Assembly: GCA_000320545.1 (NCBI GenBank)
Contig: ADNK01001400.1
Location: forward strand, 1-64,000
Reading direction: 5' to 3'
Origin: Bigelowiella natans CCMP2755
Taxonomy: Eukaryota; Cercozoa; Chlorarachniophyceae
Length of the DNA: 64,000 nt
Both the position numbers and the translations under genes were made by a program. Below are positions 34,516 through 50,755 of the stretch, one piece after another (position 1 is the stretch's first letter; each line of letters starts with the position of its first letter). The notes under the pieces are model-generated. The model was given only the letters and a program-made list of their open reading frames with translations. It ran no database searches and was not told the DNA's origin.

Positions 34516-35814
34516 CGGTGCATGCCATACAACAGCCTGAGTATCAATACATATGCATTAGAATATGATAGGTTAGGGAGATTAAATCTGCATGTTGCAG
34601 GTCGATTACTTTGCCGTGGTGATGCGACAATGGCTTGCCCCATTTACGTGATCTAGATGCGGGTCTGGAGCAGTGTCTCTCTCGCGCTGTAGCTTTTGGG
34701 GACATTATACATGCACACCAACAGCACACGCATGAAGATGCTGGGTAAATCTGCAATTCTCGCGGGCAGCTCATTTGCACGACGAACACAATGCAAAGTG
34801 TTGTAGCCTCAAACATGCACACAGTGCAGCGCGTCCAATGCTATCGTGGATTGTTAGCAGAGTGCGTGTGACTGAAGAGTGCCTCCTCCCATGCGACTAT
34901 ACTAGTACAGGCACACATGACCTCATCATTTTTAGCTAGATCATTGCGCATAATGTGCATGAGAGCACCAGCAGAATTTCAGTGAACGAACGCCCGAGCA
35001 TCATGCATTGCATTGTCTAGTTGTGACAGTACTACCTGCACTTGCTTCTTTCTTCTAGTTGTGCACGATGTAAGTTTTTGAAAATGCGCATGCAACGTAA
35101 CGCTGTAGAACGTACACAAGCTAGCACGTGCGCCGCGCTACGCGCCAAGCTAGCAAGGGGTAATACAAAGTGCAGGTATTGAAGCAGTTATTTTGTTCAT
35201 TACGGCTAATTGACCAAATTTAATTCATTCATTCCATCCGTCTCACATCTGTCTCACAAGTCGTTTGTGGTGATAAAAGCATGCTATACGCATCTATCGC
35301 ACGACCGCATGCGCAGCCAACAGCTAGTTACAATAATGTGCAGGTGTGCGCGTATAGTGATGAGTTCGAGGAGAACAGATATCACACATGGACTGTGAAT
35401 CTTTCCATAGCAAGATGGCACACAGCATCAGTTAGCGCAGCATGGTGGCGTTATTTTCTCTAGATTACATCCTGTATATTATATCATTCCCATTGTCTAT
35501 TTGTAGGGAATCTCGTCAATCCAGATCCATTGCATTAGAATTGCTGCTGACACCGGACATTCCTCGCTGGTGGTCTTTCCGCTCTGCACTACTGCGTTGA
35601 CTGTTACGAAATAAGAGACACTATGAGAGGTAGTCCGGGCACTCAAAGTCTCTAATGAGTACTGCATGCATTGTCAATCGACGTATTATTGGAAGCATTA
35701 CTGTGTGATTAACTACACACAACACTAGGGAAGAAAGAAATATTGCATAATTTAGATATATCATTACAAAATATTAGAGTATATCTTCACACATGCAACA
35801 GCATAGCACGTAGA
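34516..35814. other. Intergenic between converging polycystin-like and MAPK genes
   Basis: No gene seen. It has many TGCATG, CTAGC and AGCACACA-like words in 34560-35470; the rightmost part is AT-rich and should include the MAPK 3' untranslated region. Confidence 0.55.
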
Positions 35815-39377
<3,563 letters not shown>

Positions 39378-40107
39378 GATGTGAGTAAGATTCGTAGTCT
39401 CTATAAGGCCTAACATCAGATTGATCAGGGTCAGCTGCTAATACCGGAGATAGTGCGTTTTCTGGATTTGTGACATGTCATTAGTGCTGTTCCACGAGTT
39501 AAGTTCGAACAAAAGGCGCAAGGTTGAAAAGGCACGATCGGCATGTTAGATATCTTGATGTACTGGGTGGTAGTACCAGCATATTTTCTGCAGTTATTCG
39601 GTGTTTTCTTTCGGAATAGTAGTGCGAGAAGTCTACTCCTTCCTTTCAGGAAAACGCCCGTTCCCTATCTGGAAAGGGCTTGAATTGGCTCGCTTCCTGA
39701 CCCGGGGGAGGAGGGAGGCAGGCGCTCGTTCGTCCACTTCGAACAGCGGCGATGAATTTCTCGTAAATCTCTCGTGAGTCTCTCGACTGTTTTCGCATCT
39801 TCGCCCGAAAAAATCAATCAATAAAAAACATCGAAAAAGAGCACCGACGACCAACGCGCGGTGTTCGTTCTAAAAGGAAGCACATGCCATGTACCTTTCC
39901 TTTGTGCGGAGTACTGAATGTCGCAGAAATGAGATCAAGGCCACTGAGCATAACCAGCACAAAGAGTCGGTGGTTTTCTCGAGTTTTCCTTGTCGTATTT
40001 CGAGAATAGGTCCCCTTTTTTTCTTCCAACAATAGCCTCCTTCGTATCCCAGGCATTCCGGCGCCGCCCCTCGTCAACACCAGCAGATTCGAACACACTT
40101 CGGAATC
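39378..40107. other. Divergent promoter region between the MAPK and Hint genes
   Basis: The genes start about 730 bp apart and point away from each other. Weak frames only. Nothing recognisable beyond untranslated and regulatory sequence. Confidence 0.5.
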
Positions 40108-40573
40108 ATGATGGCCAGCTTCACCAAGACGGTTGTCATTGGCCTTCTGGTCCTTCTGCTCGTTCCCTGTCTCCGCGCAAAGTTTGCTCCCATTAAAGCT
40201 GCATCTGGGAAGACAAAGCTATCGATCGGACGCAATGCTACGGAGGTAATTGGTTCTGGAGGAGTTTTCCTTTTTCCTTTTTCGAGCCTTAACTCCTTGT
40301 TTCACTTAGAACTTGGAGGGGAGCAAAAAAATCAAACTTCAGCTTCAGACAACCTTGAATGTACATCATGTAAACACAGCTTCGGATTCTATAATATTCG
40401 GTTGGAACGGTCTAACTACACCAGCGATACCTACGGGAGGTTCAGGACAAGTCATTGCTGTTTCCGCAGTAGACGATGAGCTTGCTCAGATACCAGTATC
40501 AATATCAACTTCACAGGGGGGAACTGTGTACGCTATTGAAGGTGCGTGGGGTCAAATTATTGAACATATTTTG

Positions 40574-40611
<38 letters not shown>

Positions 40612-42064
40612 TTCTTTTTTTACACCCCCCTCTCAACTTACGTTTCTTTCTCTGATCTCTTCTTCAGCGGACCTGCGAGACATCCCATGTACAGATTCGA
40701 ACTTGAACAACGTCTTCGTGTACCCCCTTGCGCAAACGGAGGCGATCACACAAAGCTGGAACTGGAATTTCTTCATCCCCGACCTCGACAATGAGTGCCG
40801 TTTCTTTTTCGACAACGACGTACGGGTCACCATGATTAACCTAGCACAGGCACCTGGGCGAATGTTCTTCTCGGAGTTCATCCAGAGCCCAGATGAAAAC
40901 GGTCGAGTCCACGAAAGCTTCTTCCCCAGAGTGCGACAGGACGAGGGCAGGTTCGATGTTGGCCACTACGACTTCGATACGGACGCAAACGATACGGGCA
41001 CAAACGGCCTCACTCTATATGCCTTTTTTCATGTAAGAGGAGCTGACACAACACCCCCTATATGTCATTTGGATGAATGTTTTGTGCCCTCCCCCGAAAG
41101 AGCACGTCCTGCTGCACTGTCGGTGCGTGTCAAAAATGAGTGCGTTGAGCATCTTGCTCGGATGAGACAGACGATGATTGATGACCCCCTTCTATTGTAG
41201 TACCGAGTAGAGGAAACGGGAGACTCTACCTGCCGACGTTGCGCGCTCACTATGAGCCAGTCCTCCAGTGGGACCGCTTTCTTTGTCTTCTGGGGTGGCA
41301 CGAACTCTATTTCGCTGCGTTCCATCACTAACGGAGCAGGGATTACCGCGGCATGCACGACAACAAACAGGTGCGTGTCGACGGACTCGGGGAGCGACGA
41401 ACCCGTGTGCTTTGCGGAGGACTCGAACGTCGAGCTCAAGTCAGGGGAAGTGAAGAGAATCAAGGACGTGCGAATCGGCGAGAGTGTGCAGGTAGTAGTA
41501 GTAGTAGTAGTAGTAGTAGTCGTAGTAGTAGTAGTAATAGTAGCAGTTGTGCACGCCACACATGAGCAATAGCGCACCTGAAGAAACCAATAAATGTCAC
41601 ACATTTGGAGCTTGCTGCATGGATATCCAGCGCTAAGCTAAAGAACGTGGATTGGTATGACCGTTTCTCAAAACTCACAACAGGTGACTTCCACAAACGG
41701 TACTGTGGGGTATTCTCCCGTCGCGTTCCTTCCCCACAAAGAGAACCAAATCGAAGCCGAATTCGTCATCATCATGACAGAGAAGGGAAAGACTATTCGT
41801 GCTACTAGAAACCACCTTATCATAGCTTCCAAAGATTGTGATAGCAGCAGTAGCAGCAGCAGTAGCGACAGCTGTGAGAACATCTCTGGCTTCACTCGGG
41901 CCGAGGACGTCACCACAAACATGTGCGTGTGCGGTGTGGAGGGCCAGGATAGAGTTGTCGCAGTAGAGTTTGGAGCAAGAAGGGGGGTCTACACGATAGT
42001 CACGACACACGCGGACGGTGTAATTGTAGTGGATGGCGTCAGGGTAATGAGCATAGTATGCTGA
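40108..42064 (+). CDS. Secreted protein with C-terminal Hint (hedgehog-type) autoprocessing domain
   Basis: Five exons (40108-40245, 40310-40541, 40668-41032, 41201-41491, 41684-42064) give 468 residues, all phases consistent. A signal peptide (VVIGLLVLLLVPCLRA) is followed by about 290 residues of unknown beta-rich sequence (FGWNGLTTP, WNWNFFIPDLDNECRF, FDVGHYDFDTD). A Hint domain starts at C315: CFAEDSNVELKSGEVKRIKDVRIGE, then TIRATRNHLI with the conserved TxxH, a Ser8 loop and the last strands GVYTIVTTHADGVIVVDGV. It ends at a final Cys (468). The 154-residue length is right for a Hint module without extra C-terminal sterol-recognition sequence. Hint domains cleave at the peptide bond before Cys and can transfer the N-part to an adduct, so the mature product would be residues about 25-314. 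Adduct and role are unknown. Either of two adjacent ATGs (40108, 40111) could start it. Confidence 0.8.
40578..40613. repeat. (CT)n microsatellite in a Hint-gene intron
   Basis: A pure CT run lies between exons 2 and 3, extended by pyrimidines toward the acceptor at 40667. Confidence 0.85.
41492..41536. repeat. (GTA)n trinucleotide run at a donor site
   Basis: The intron after exon 4 opens directly into about fifteen GTA triplets, so several consecutive GTA units could act as donors. The frame shown assumes the first one (after GTGCAG). Confidence 0.85.
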
Positions 42065-43500
42065 AACCATCATCGCATAGCGTGCGTGTGATAGCTTCTG
42101 CCTTAATGGCTAATAGAGTATTATTCGCTGTCATTACTGTCCCACCACCTCCTCCTCCCCCCCCCCCTCCCTCCCTTGTTTACCCCGGCTTGGCTGATTA
42201 ACTGAAAATATGAAAACTATAAAAAGTGCCTGACCGCCATGAATATGCATCCGTCACTAGGCTTCTTCTTTCGGCACAAACCACGGTGTGGTGAACGCAT
42301 ACTATCACATACATCGAGCTCTCTACTACGTGTTGCCCTCGTGGATGCTAGAGTCTGAACTCGCCGTCGGTGTGAATACAATGGTCGGTGATTTGGCAAG
42401 CTTGCTGATGAGGATATGGGCAAGATGAACAAGTGGATTCGTATCGTCGGTGTATGCTACGCCTCTAATGAAGAGGAAGACGACTATGAATCACTCAGCA
42501 AATTAGCAAAAGGGGGACAAGGGGAGAATTAAAAAAAGGGGCACTGAGGTTCCGCATCTGAGTAAGTGCATGAAAAATACGGTAGACTAGTTTTTTTAAC
42601 ATTATCAGTCAAAGGTCAAGTCAACGATCGAAGAGATGCGACAAGTTTAGATCAACGCACAGAAACATATAAGACAAATATATACAGTATGCATGTGGAT
42701 GCATGTCTGGATGTAGCTATTTAATGCGCTGTCCATGTGGCATGCATGTGCATTTTTTTCTCATTGAATATGACTTCTTGGAGCAAGTCATTCGAGTTCA
42801 TTGCAGTCGTCCATGCACTATGCGTCAACAAGAACTGTGCGCGTCAACAAGAACTGTGTGACGCACCCACATCTAGACTTGCAAGATGCCGGTCTAGCGG
42901 TGTACGTAGCCCAGCCGTGTACACAGCAAAGCATCTGTCTAGCTGTGCGCATGCAAACGGCAAACACGAACCTTTGCGTCGTCGATGCCAAAAAATCATT
43001 GTAGCCATCTCTAGATCTGCACAGCAAACTAGCTAGCTAGCAAAGTGCGTGTGTCATGATGCTTCTACGTGACACCATTTTTGTCGACTGAGATGTCCCC
43101 AAAGAATGAGTGCATGCTAGCATGTGTGTGCCAACATGGTGCCAAACGCATATTCACAACAAACAAAGCACAGCTAGACTACAAGATGGCGGCCATCATG
43201 ATGCATGTGATTGCACTGCACATCATCACACGCACATGCATGTGCTAGATGTGCTTACATGATGGCAACATCTGTGCACACACTTGCTAAGCACATAGCT
43301 GGGCGCAATCGAAGTCTTTTGTGCGTCGAAGTACGTGAAACAATGTTGCAATCATTAAATGATTTTTTTAATCACACTCGGTAAATTTCGTGCTTGCAGT
43401 TGCAATGATTTGCTTGTGTGCACCACCAACTTGACATCTCAAGTACACAGTGTAGTACCCCCAAATTCGTATGGATTGCTCCCAAAACTCTAGATATGAC
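42065..43500. other. Intergenic between converging Hint and CPSF1 genes
   Basis: No gene seen. Dense in TGCATGC, CTAGC and ATGGCGGCC-like words at 42690-43330; a C run lies at 42158-42168. A near-tandem of GTCAACAAGAACTGTG lies near 42823-42856. Confidence 0.55.
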
Positions 43501-46500
43501 CTATATGGCCAGAGACGCCGAAAGTTGGATTTCTAACAACAACTCTATGATGACTTCGGGCGAGCTTCCGACACGATCTGCCAATGAATGTTGTGTCTCG
43601 GCATCAAGATAGAGATATTGAGCAAAAAGGTCTCCATCAGCTATCGTTGTAGAATTCACATATCTTTGGGATGTCGCGCCTTCCTGACGGGCTGCCAGCG
43701 GGTTAATACCCGCGTTCTGACACACTTTAGCAGATATCGTCTTTGTTATCGCAGTGAGGCGCTTGTATATCAGGTCATCTACTGCCCTGAGAGCGAAGTA
43801 ACCTCCTTCTAGCGTGCTCCCCAGTGTCACGGACCGGGTTCCCCTTCTAGGCCCCTCACGCTTCCTCTTGTTCGGATGCAGCGACGCGAGAGTGCTTTGC
43901 GGCAGAGTGCGCGCTCTCAGCAAGCGCATATCAGACACACGCCGGCCGAGGTGGGTGTCCGCGATCACGAGGAGTCGTCTCTGCCCTTTCAGGCTGCCCT
44001 CATCCCTTGGATTGAAATGCATGACCTGTAGCCGCTGCTCGCTGTTGCAGGCGACGAACCCCAGCGCGTCCCCATCGCACGCGTACTCGATCGAATAGAC
44101 CTCATTTACGCCCGGATCGCGCGCGACATTGACCAGCAGCCTCATGTAGTCGTCCCACACGACAAGGTGCATGCCACGATAGTAGTCTCCCACCAGGATG
44201 AACTTCTTCAGCACCCTCATCTTGACGATGTAGAACTCGCAGTCGTAGAAGCCCCTGCCGACCAGCTGGCGCTTCTGGTTGTCCCACTCGTACAGGAGTA
44301 TTTTCGCGGCGACGGCGATCACCAGCTTTCCGTCCATGACCTATCATCGCATAGCAAAAGGGTATCAGTTGCGCGCACGGTGGGCCGCCGTTAGAAGAGG
44401 CGAAGATTCGGCCGCTTCAGAATCGCAGTTCCAGAGAGCAAAATATTACTAGGAAAGCAAGTAAATAGCCCTATACACAGAGACGCACATACACACACAC
44501 ACATGCATATGCAAGCAGGTGTACAATGGGCTAAGCTAAGTATCACTGCTACAGCGATCTAGTAGAGACATCATCGTTCTTACCGCCAGCGCGTTGATAG
44601 GCCCTCTTTCTTCGTGCGAGTACTCGCGGATAGCTACCTTGTCGCCCGTACCGATCTTTCTCCTTCCCGCACCATCTTCACCTGCTGCTCCTCCTCCCCC
44701 TCCTCCTCCTGCTGCTGCTGCTGCTGCTTCTTTGTCATCCTGTTGCTGCCCTGACTCGAAGTACAGCTGAAGCAGGATGACACGCCCCCTCGAGATCGAG
44801 TCCTCTCCATGGACGATGGAAGTGCCCAGCGCAAGGAAGGTCCGACCGCTCAGAGTCACCGTTTCCTGGCAAAGAATCTGCTCGTAGTCGTCCAGCTTTC
44901 GGAAGGATTTGAGGTGGCTCCAATCCCTTTGCGAGAAGAATTTGATGGTGAAGACGGGTTCGGAGATCGGCACGTGGCGCTCATGGTCGAGGCTGGCCTC
45001 GCTCTTCCGCTCGCTCCCCATCTCCTTCCCCTTCGCTTCTGCCTGATCGCCGTCATCATCATCACCATCATCGATTACGCGCATTTCCAACTCATTATCG
45101 CTCAAGGCCCTAGTGTCATTGTTATCCTCGTTGTTTGACCCTTCTTCATCATCCTGGTTGCTGGCACCGCCATTTTCTTCTTTATGTCGTTCCAGTCGTT
45201 TCTTCCTCTTCTCCTCCCGCTTCGCAGACCTCTCCTGGTCCCTCTTTCTCTTGGTCCTCAGCGACAAGTAGCGATGGCCTCGCAGGAGGACGCAGTAGAG
45301 CTGGGTGGGGGCGTGGTACTTGACCGAATCGACGCTAGCCCCCATCCGAATCGTGCGGACCTGGAACTCCGTGGAAAGATCCACTTCGGTCGAGGAGGGG
45401 AGGCACCCCACTTCCATCACCCCGCCAGTTGTGAACGCCACGAGGCCATACTTGGTGCTGGGGATGTGCAAGGGCGCGCAGCACGCCAGGCCCTGCTTGC
45501 ACCTCTGCAGCGTCGTGAGGCGGGTGGCAGGCCCGAGTTGGTTCTTCGTCGGCGCAATGGAGGGCGCGTATATCAGCTGGTGGACGCACGGGTAGCCGTG
45601 AGACTCCACGACTAGAAGTGGGCAGTGCCCCCCCACGACTATTCCTGCTCGATCGGCGATGCGCCGAAACGGCCGGAACCGCCGTCCCAGCATCCAGGAC
45701 TCGTTCATCCGGGCGGCGGGGCCCCATTTCTTGGTGGCTGGGTGGGATTTGTCGTACTCCCTCACCGCGCTCGTCTCCGATGAGAGCGAGCGCGTGATGA
45801 TGCTCGGCGTGCTGCACCGGATCATGACGTAGCTGCTGGGGGATGGTGACGGGGAGGAGGAGGAGGAGGAGGAGGAGGAAGAAGAAGAAGAGAAGGGAGA
45901 AAGCGCACGCGTTCGGTACATGAGTAAGTCGCCGGACGACAAGAAGACAAACAGCATGGGCAGCGAGCGAGGCCCGATCTTCTCAAAGCATATTTCTTTG
46001 ATGTCCCCGAAGCTTTTCTTGCGATTAGACGACGATGGCTGCTTTTTGCCGTTGCCGGCCTTCTCCTGGACTCCTGGGCCATCTCCTGCTGCCGGACCCT
46101 TCTTCTTCGATGCTGTGGAGGCCTCTTCGTTGTAAAGCACATGGTAGCCTGAGTGAACATGGGCTAGCGTGAAGAACACTCTCCCAGATGGAACTTCGAA
46201 GAATTTTACGCTCCCATCTGAATACGCGACAATTCCGACGATATCGACTTCAGGGAAGAATCCAGTCTTTCCCCCCCCTCCACCCCCCTTGTCGTTTTCC
46301 TTCTTCTTATTCTCGTAGATGTAGACGCTGGTCGGCTTTATGTCAGCATTCTTCTCCTGATTCTTCTTGTCTTCTTCGCCATTGCGTTCTGCGGCTGCTG
46401 CTGCTGCTGCTGCTGCTTCCTTCGCTTCCTCGCAGCCCCCTTTCACTCGGAAGCCATGGACAGGGACGATAGTCGGAGACCCGGTTCTAAATGCATTGTT

Positions 46501-48068
46501 TGTGTGCAAAAAAAAAACAAAAAAAGAGAGAGAAAGGTGAGGAGCAGCAGGTCTTTAGTGCTTTTTAAAGGCAGCTTGGCGGATTTCGCAGCACAGAACG
46601 CTCGAAAGCAGGCCTCCCCGCGAAGAAGCAGCACCCATCCAGGTTCGAAATGGCAATGATCGACGTAACACAACGCAGATTGAGCTCAGGCAAAAGGAGG
46701 TTGACTTCAGGATCATCATTATCATCATCATCATCGTCATCATCGTCATCATCGTCGTCGTCGTCATTCGTCATCTATACGATCGCAAAGCACATGCTAT
46801 CACTTACCGGGAGCGCTTGGCCTGGAAGAGTCTTATCGTGTTGTCGCTGCAGAGCACCAATATGAACGAGCAAGAGATGAAGCAGTCAACAACTTCGATG
46901 ACACTGCTGCTGCTCCCTGCTTTCGTCGCTGAGGAGCCCTCTTCTTTACCCTCGTCATCGTCGCCGCCATCCTGGTCCATTGCGGTGCTACCATTCTCGC
47001 CAGCATCATCCCACGCTTCTTTGTCCTCGACGGCCACCAACTCGTCGATCTCGTGCAGCTTCTTTGCGGATTGCGAGTCCAGGAGACGCAGCTTCCTCGA
47101 CGTCACTTGCACGAAGCACGAGTTGTCCTCAAACACCTTTCCCAGCAGCAAGAACACATCCCATCAACAACGCGCAATCCGTACACATCGAGTCTCAGCG
47201 GCGTGCGTAAGCGAGCGACTTATCCCCATTACTACTACTGCTGCTGCTACTACTACAACTATAACTACTACTTACATTTGCTGCCTCAATCGTGACCGCC
47301 TTCGCTATCAGATCGCTGTTGCCCACCTGTTGTAGTCGGTCGTCACACAAATCACATGATGCGCGCGGGGGGGGGGGCAGACAAGGACAGGAATAGGCGA
47401 GTAAAAAATGACGATGGCGAACAGTGAGACGAGAAGAAGGCACCCCACTGCAACAAGAGCAGCACGGCACAAACGCTGGAGGCAACCAGGAGCCATAGCA
47501 TATAGGTTGTGGACTTTCCTTTGTAGAATACGCAACTGCGGCTGCAAAATCCCCGCTACTACTACCGCTACTACTACAATCACTGCTACCTGCTTTAGGT
47601 CAGAAGAAACGTCCATGAGTATACTAGCCCCCGCCGCAGTGGAGAAGATGAGAAACGCGTGGAAATCATCCTCCCCGCCGCTTTCTGAGCATGGCCCATT
47701 GGTGCCATCGCGCCCGATGCTGCTGCTGCTGCTGCTGCTGCTCCCCCCACGGCCGCCGTGCATGTTAGTAGACTTGATCTTCCTCAGCGTCCAACAGTCC
47801 CTGATGACTTGGCCAATATTGAGACTGGTAATGGACGGTAAGTACAAACCCTTTCTCAAGATGCGAACGCAGCCCTCGGAGTCTTCTCCACACGCGGCCA
47901 CGATCTCTGTGCGCGTGTGTTTCTCCCGTTTTCTGCTGCTGCTGCTGCTGCTGCTGCTAGTGCCACCACCGCCGCCGCCACTGCTGCTATTACCCCCGGC
48001 CCCCTTGGCTTTCGCGTCGTTGTCCGTTGAAGTGCCTCCTGTGTGTGCATTTATATTTGTATAATATG

Positions 48069-48152
<84 letters not shown>

Positions 48153-50562
48153 AAGAGATACGCATTTGGGCGATGCAGGAATAACAAATGTCGCCAAGAC
48201 GTCTGGCTTCTATCTTAAGAATACGCGCATACATGTCCCCCCCCTCTCCCTCCCCCTCCCCCTCTATCTCTCATTCCAACCCCCTCGCCATGTCTGCTGC
48301 AATGAATGATTGCGGGAGCAGCCCCTTCTTCTTCCTCCTCCTCCCTTACTACCACCTATTATTATTATTATTATCATTATTATTATTACCTTTGGTGGAT
48401 GAGAGCTGGTTCCCAATATTGAGTTCCGAGACAGGGCCGAGGTTGATGAGTGAGTCCGTAACCACGAGCTCATATGACGACGACGACGACGACGACGATG
48501 ACGATGATGAAACCGTCTTTGCACTCGAGCCTGAGGCCTGCTCCTCCTTCCCCCTCTTCTTCTTCTTCTTCTTTTTCTTCTTCCTCTTCTTGGTCTTCTT
48601 CTCTTCTGAACCTGCGGTAGCTCTCTCAACTTCCATGCCTGTCGCAGCAGCAGCGTCCTGGCCCCTTTGGGCTTTTGTGCTCTCTTCAATTTCTCTCTCC
48701 AGCTCCAAAAGCTCATCGAAACTGATGCCTCCCCCCCCCTGCCCTTCCTCTTCCACATCATCATCATCATCGTTATCCTTGGTTTCATGGCCCCCCCCTT
48801 CTGTTTTGCGAGCGTTTTCATCACCGCCTTCTCCTTGGTCCAATGCGTTTCTAGTCCCCAACCCTCTTCCTCCTCTTAAAGCAGCAGCTGCAGCAGCTGT
48901 TGTGCTCTTACCATCGATATACTGTATCAGTATAGAGTCGGAAAGTCGTGAACCAAGGAATACGGCATTCAACTCCGTAATCGCTTGCATGCACTGGCCG
49001 TGGATGCGCCTCCTCCTCCTCCTTCTTCTCCCCCCTCCTAGCCTGCTGTACCATCAGCACCAATTGACAAAACACACCAACGCGGTCATTCCTTTGAGGG
49101 AATCATAACATCATAGCACCAGGCCGCGCCCCACCCCTGCACACGCACACGCACACGCACACGCCGCCACCTGTGCTGGTCCTCCTCCTCCTCCCGCTGC
49201 AGCTCTTGCAGTGCGTTCCCACTCCGACCGACTGCTGCTGATCCTGCTTCTTCGTAGGGTAAGGGGAGTCTCTCCAGCATCAGATCTCGTGCGCTGTTGC
49301 CTTGTGGCGTGAGATGCAAGCACCAGATGTCCCCCCGGCTGTCGTTGATGAGCAGCCTAGTCGGTGTCAGGAAGGTGGAGCAGGAGACGTCCAGCGTGAT
49401 GCCGTGAGGCGGTTTCAGCTGGTGCTTTAGCTCAATGGCGGGCTTGGCTCTCAGCCCGCTCGTCATGGCACGATCGCCGAACGCGTTTACGGACAGCCGG
49501 TAATCGACCGTTTCGCTGTTGTCAAAGTGCATGATGTGGTCCCGGGAGAATATGTACCTAATTTGGTTGGAGAGAGAGAGAGAGAGAGGGAGAGAGAGAG
49601 AGAGAGTGCTTTTAGGCTGAACCTGAGGAGGAGCCGAGAGAGTGGGGAAGGAGCTGGGGGGAGGGGAGGTTGAGAAGGAGGGGGGGGTATTACGCTCCAA
49701 AGCAGGGCGCGCCGAGCGGCTTCAACGAGTTGGAAGTGGAGGGCAGCTTCGCTATGCGACACATGATCGAGTACCCTCGTGATTCAAGATCTAGAGAGAT
49801 CGTCATTAGCGCACACGTCTCATGCCTCACCGCCTGTCTGCCCACTGTAGTGGGAAATTCTTCGTATAGTATCAGCAACCTGTAATGCAGAGCGAGCGAC
49901 GACACGAGTGCACTGTGTTAATGGTGGCAGAGCTGCTACGACTACTACAACAGCTAATTTCACTATTATCACCCTGGTAGCTGGTAGCCTCCTAGGAAGC
50001 AAATGTCAATAACCCCGCCTCTCCTAATGCCCAAGTCTTCAAGAGGGACATCAAACGGCTCTCCCAGAGGAGGCGGCTGGCCTGCTAAAGCACCTGCGTG
50101 GGGCAATCCAAATGACGAGACAACATCCAACAGTCGGTCATCGCTTGAAAACCGTTGCCATGATTACTCGCAGTGCATAGAGTGGAAGTGCCCATTCCTT
50201 AGATTGTGTTCTTAAGTCGTCATCATGCTTTTTTCTGTGAGTTGAAACCTTTGCCATTTGTCTTATTTTCTGCTGCTTCGTCGTCTTCGTCATCGTTATC
50301 GTCAGAATCATCGTACCCGTCCACAAACAGCCCCTTTTTCTTGTACGGAAAGACCACTAAATCTGATCCTGCACGGGCCGAAAATTGAGAACAATGGAAG
50401 ATTAGTGCAAGAGAAGGGGTTGACTCGTTAGTCAAGTAGTATGTTGGGAGGATCGTTTTGCGCCGAGATGAATAACATCTTGCAGCAATACTTGAAATAG
50501 CGTGTACATGACTAGGAAAAAGCGATGAAAAAGGACAACAGCATTGCAACATCCCATCGATT

Positions 50563-50604
<42 letters not shown>

Positions 50605-50697
50605 TATATGCACATATATATAATATCATATTTTTTATATTTATTGTCGACTCCTTGAGCGCGCTATGTATAAATTCTGTTTTTCTTCCCCCTCTCA

Positions 50698-50755
<58 letters not shown>

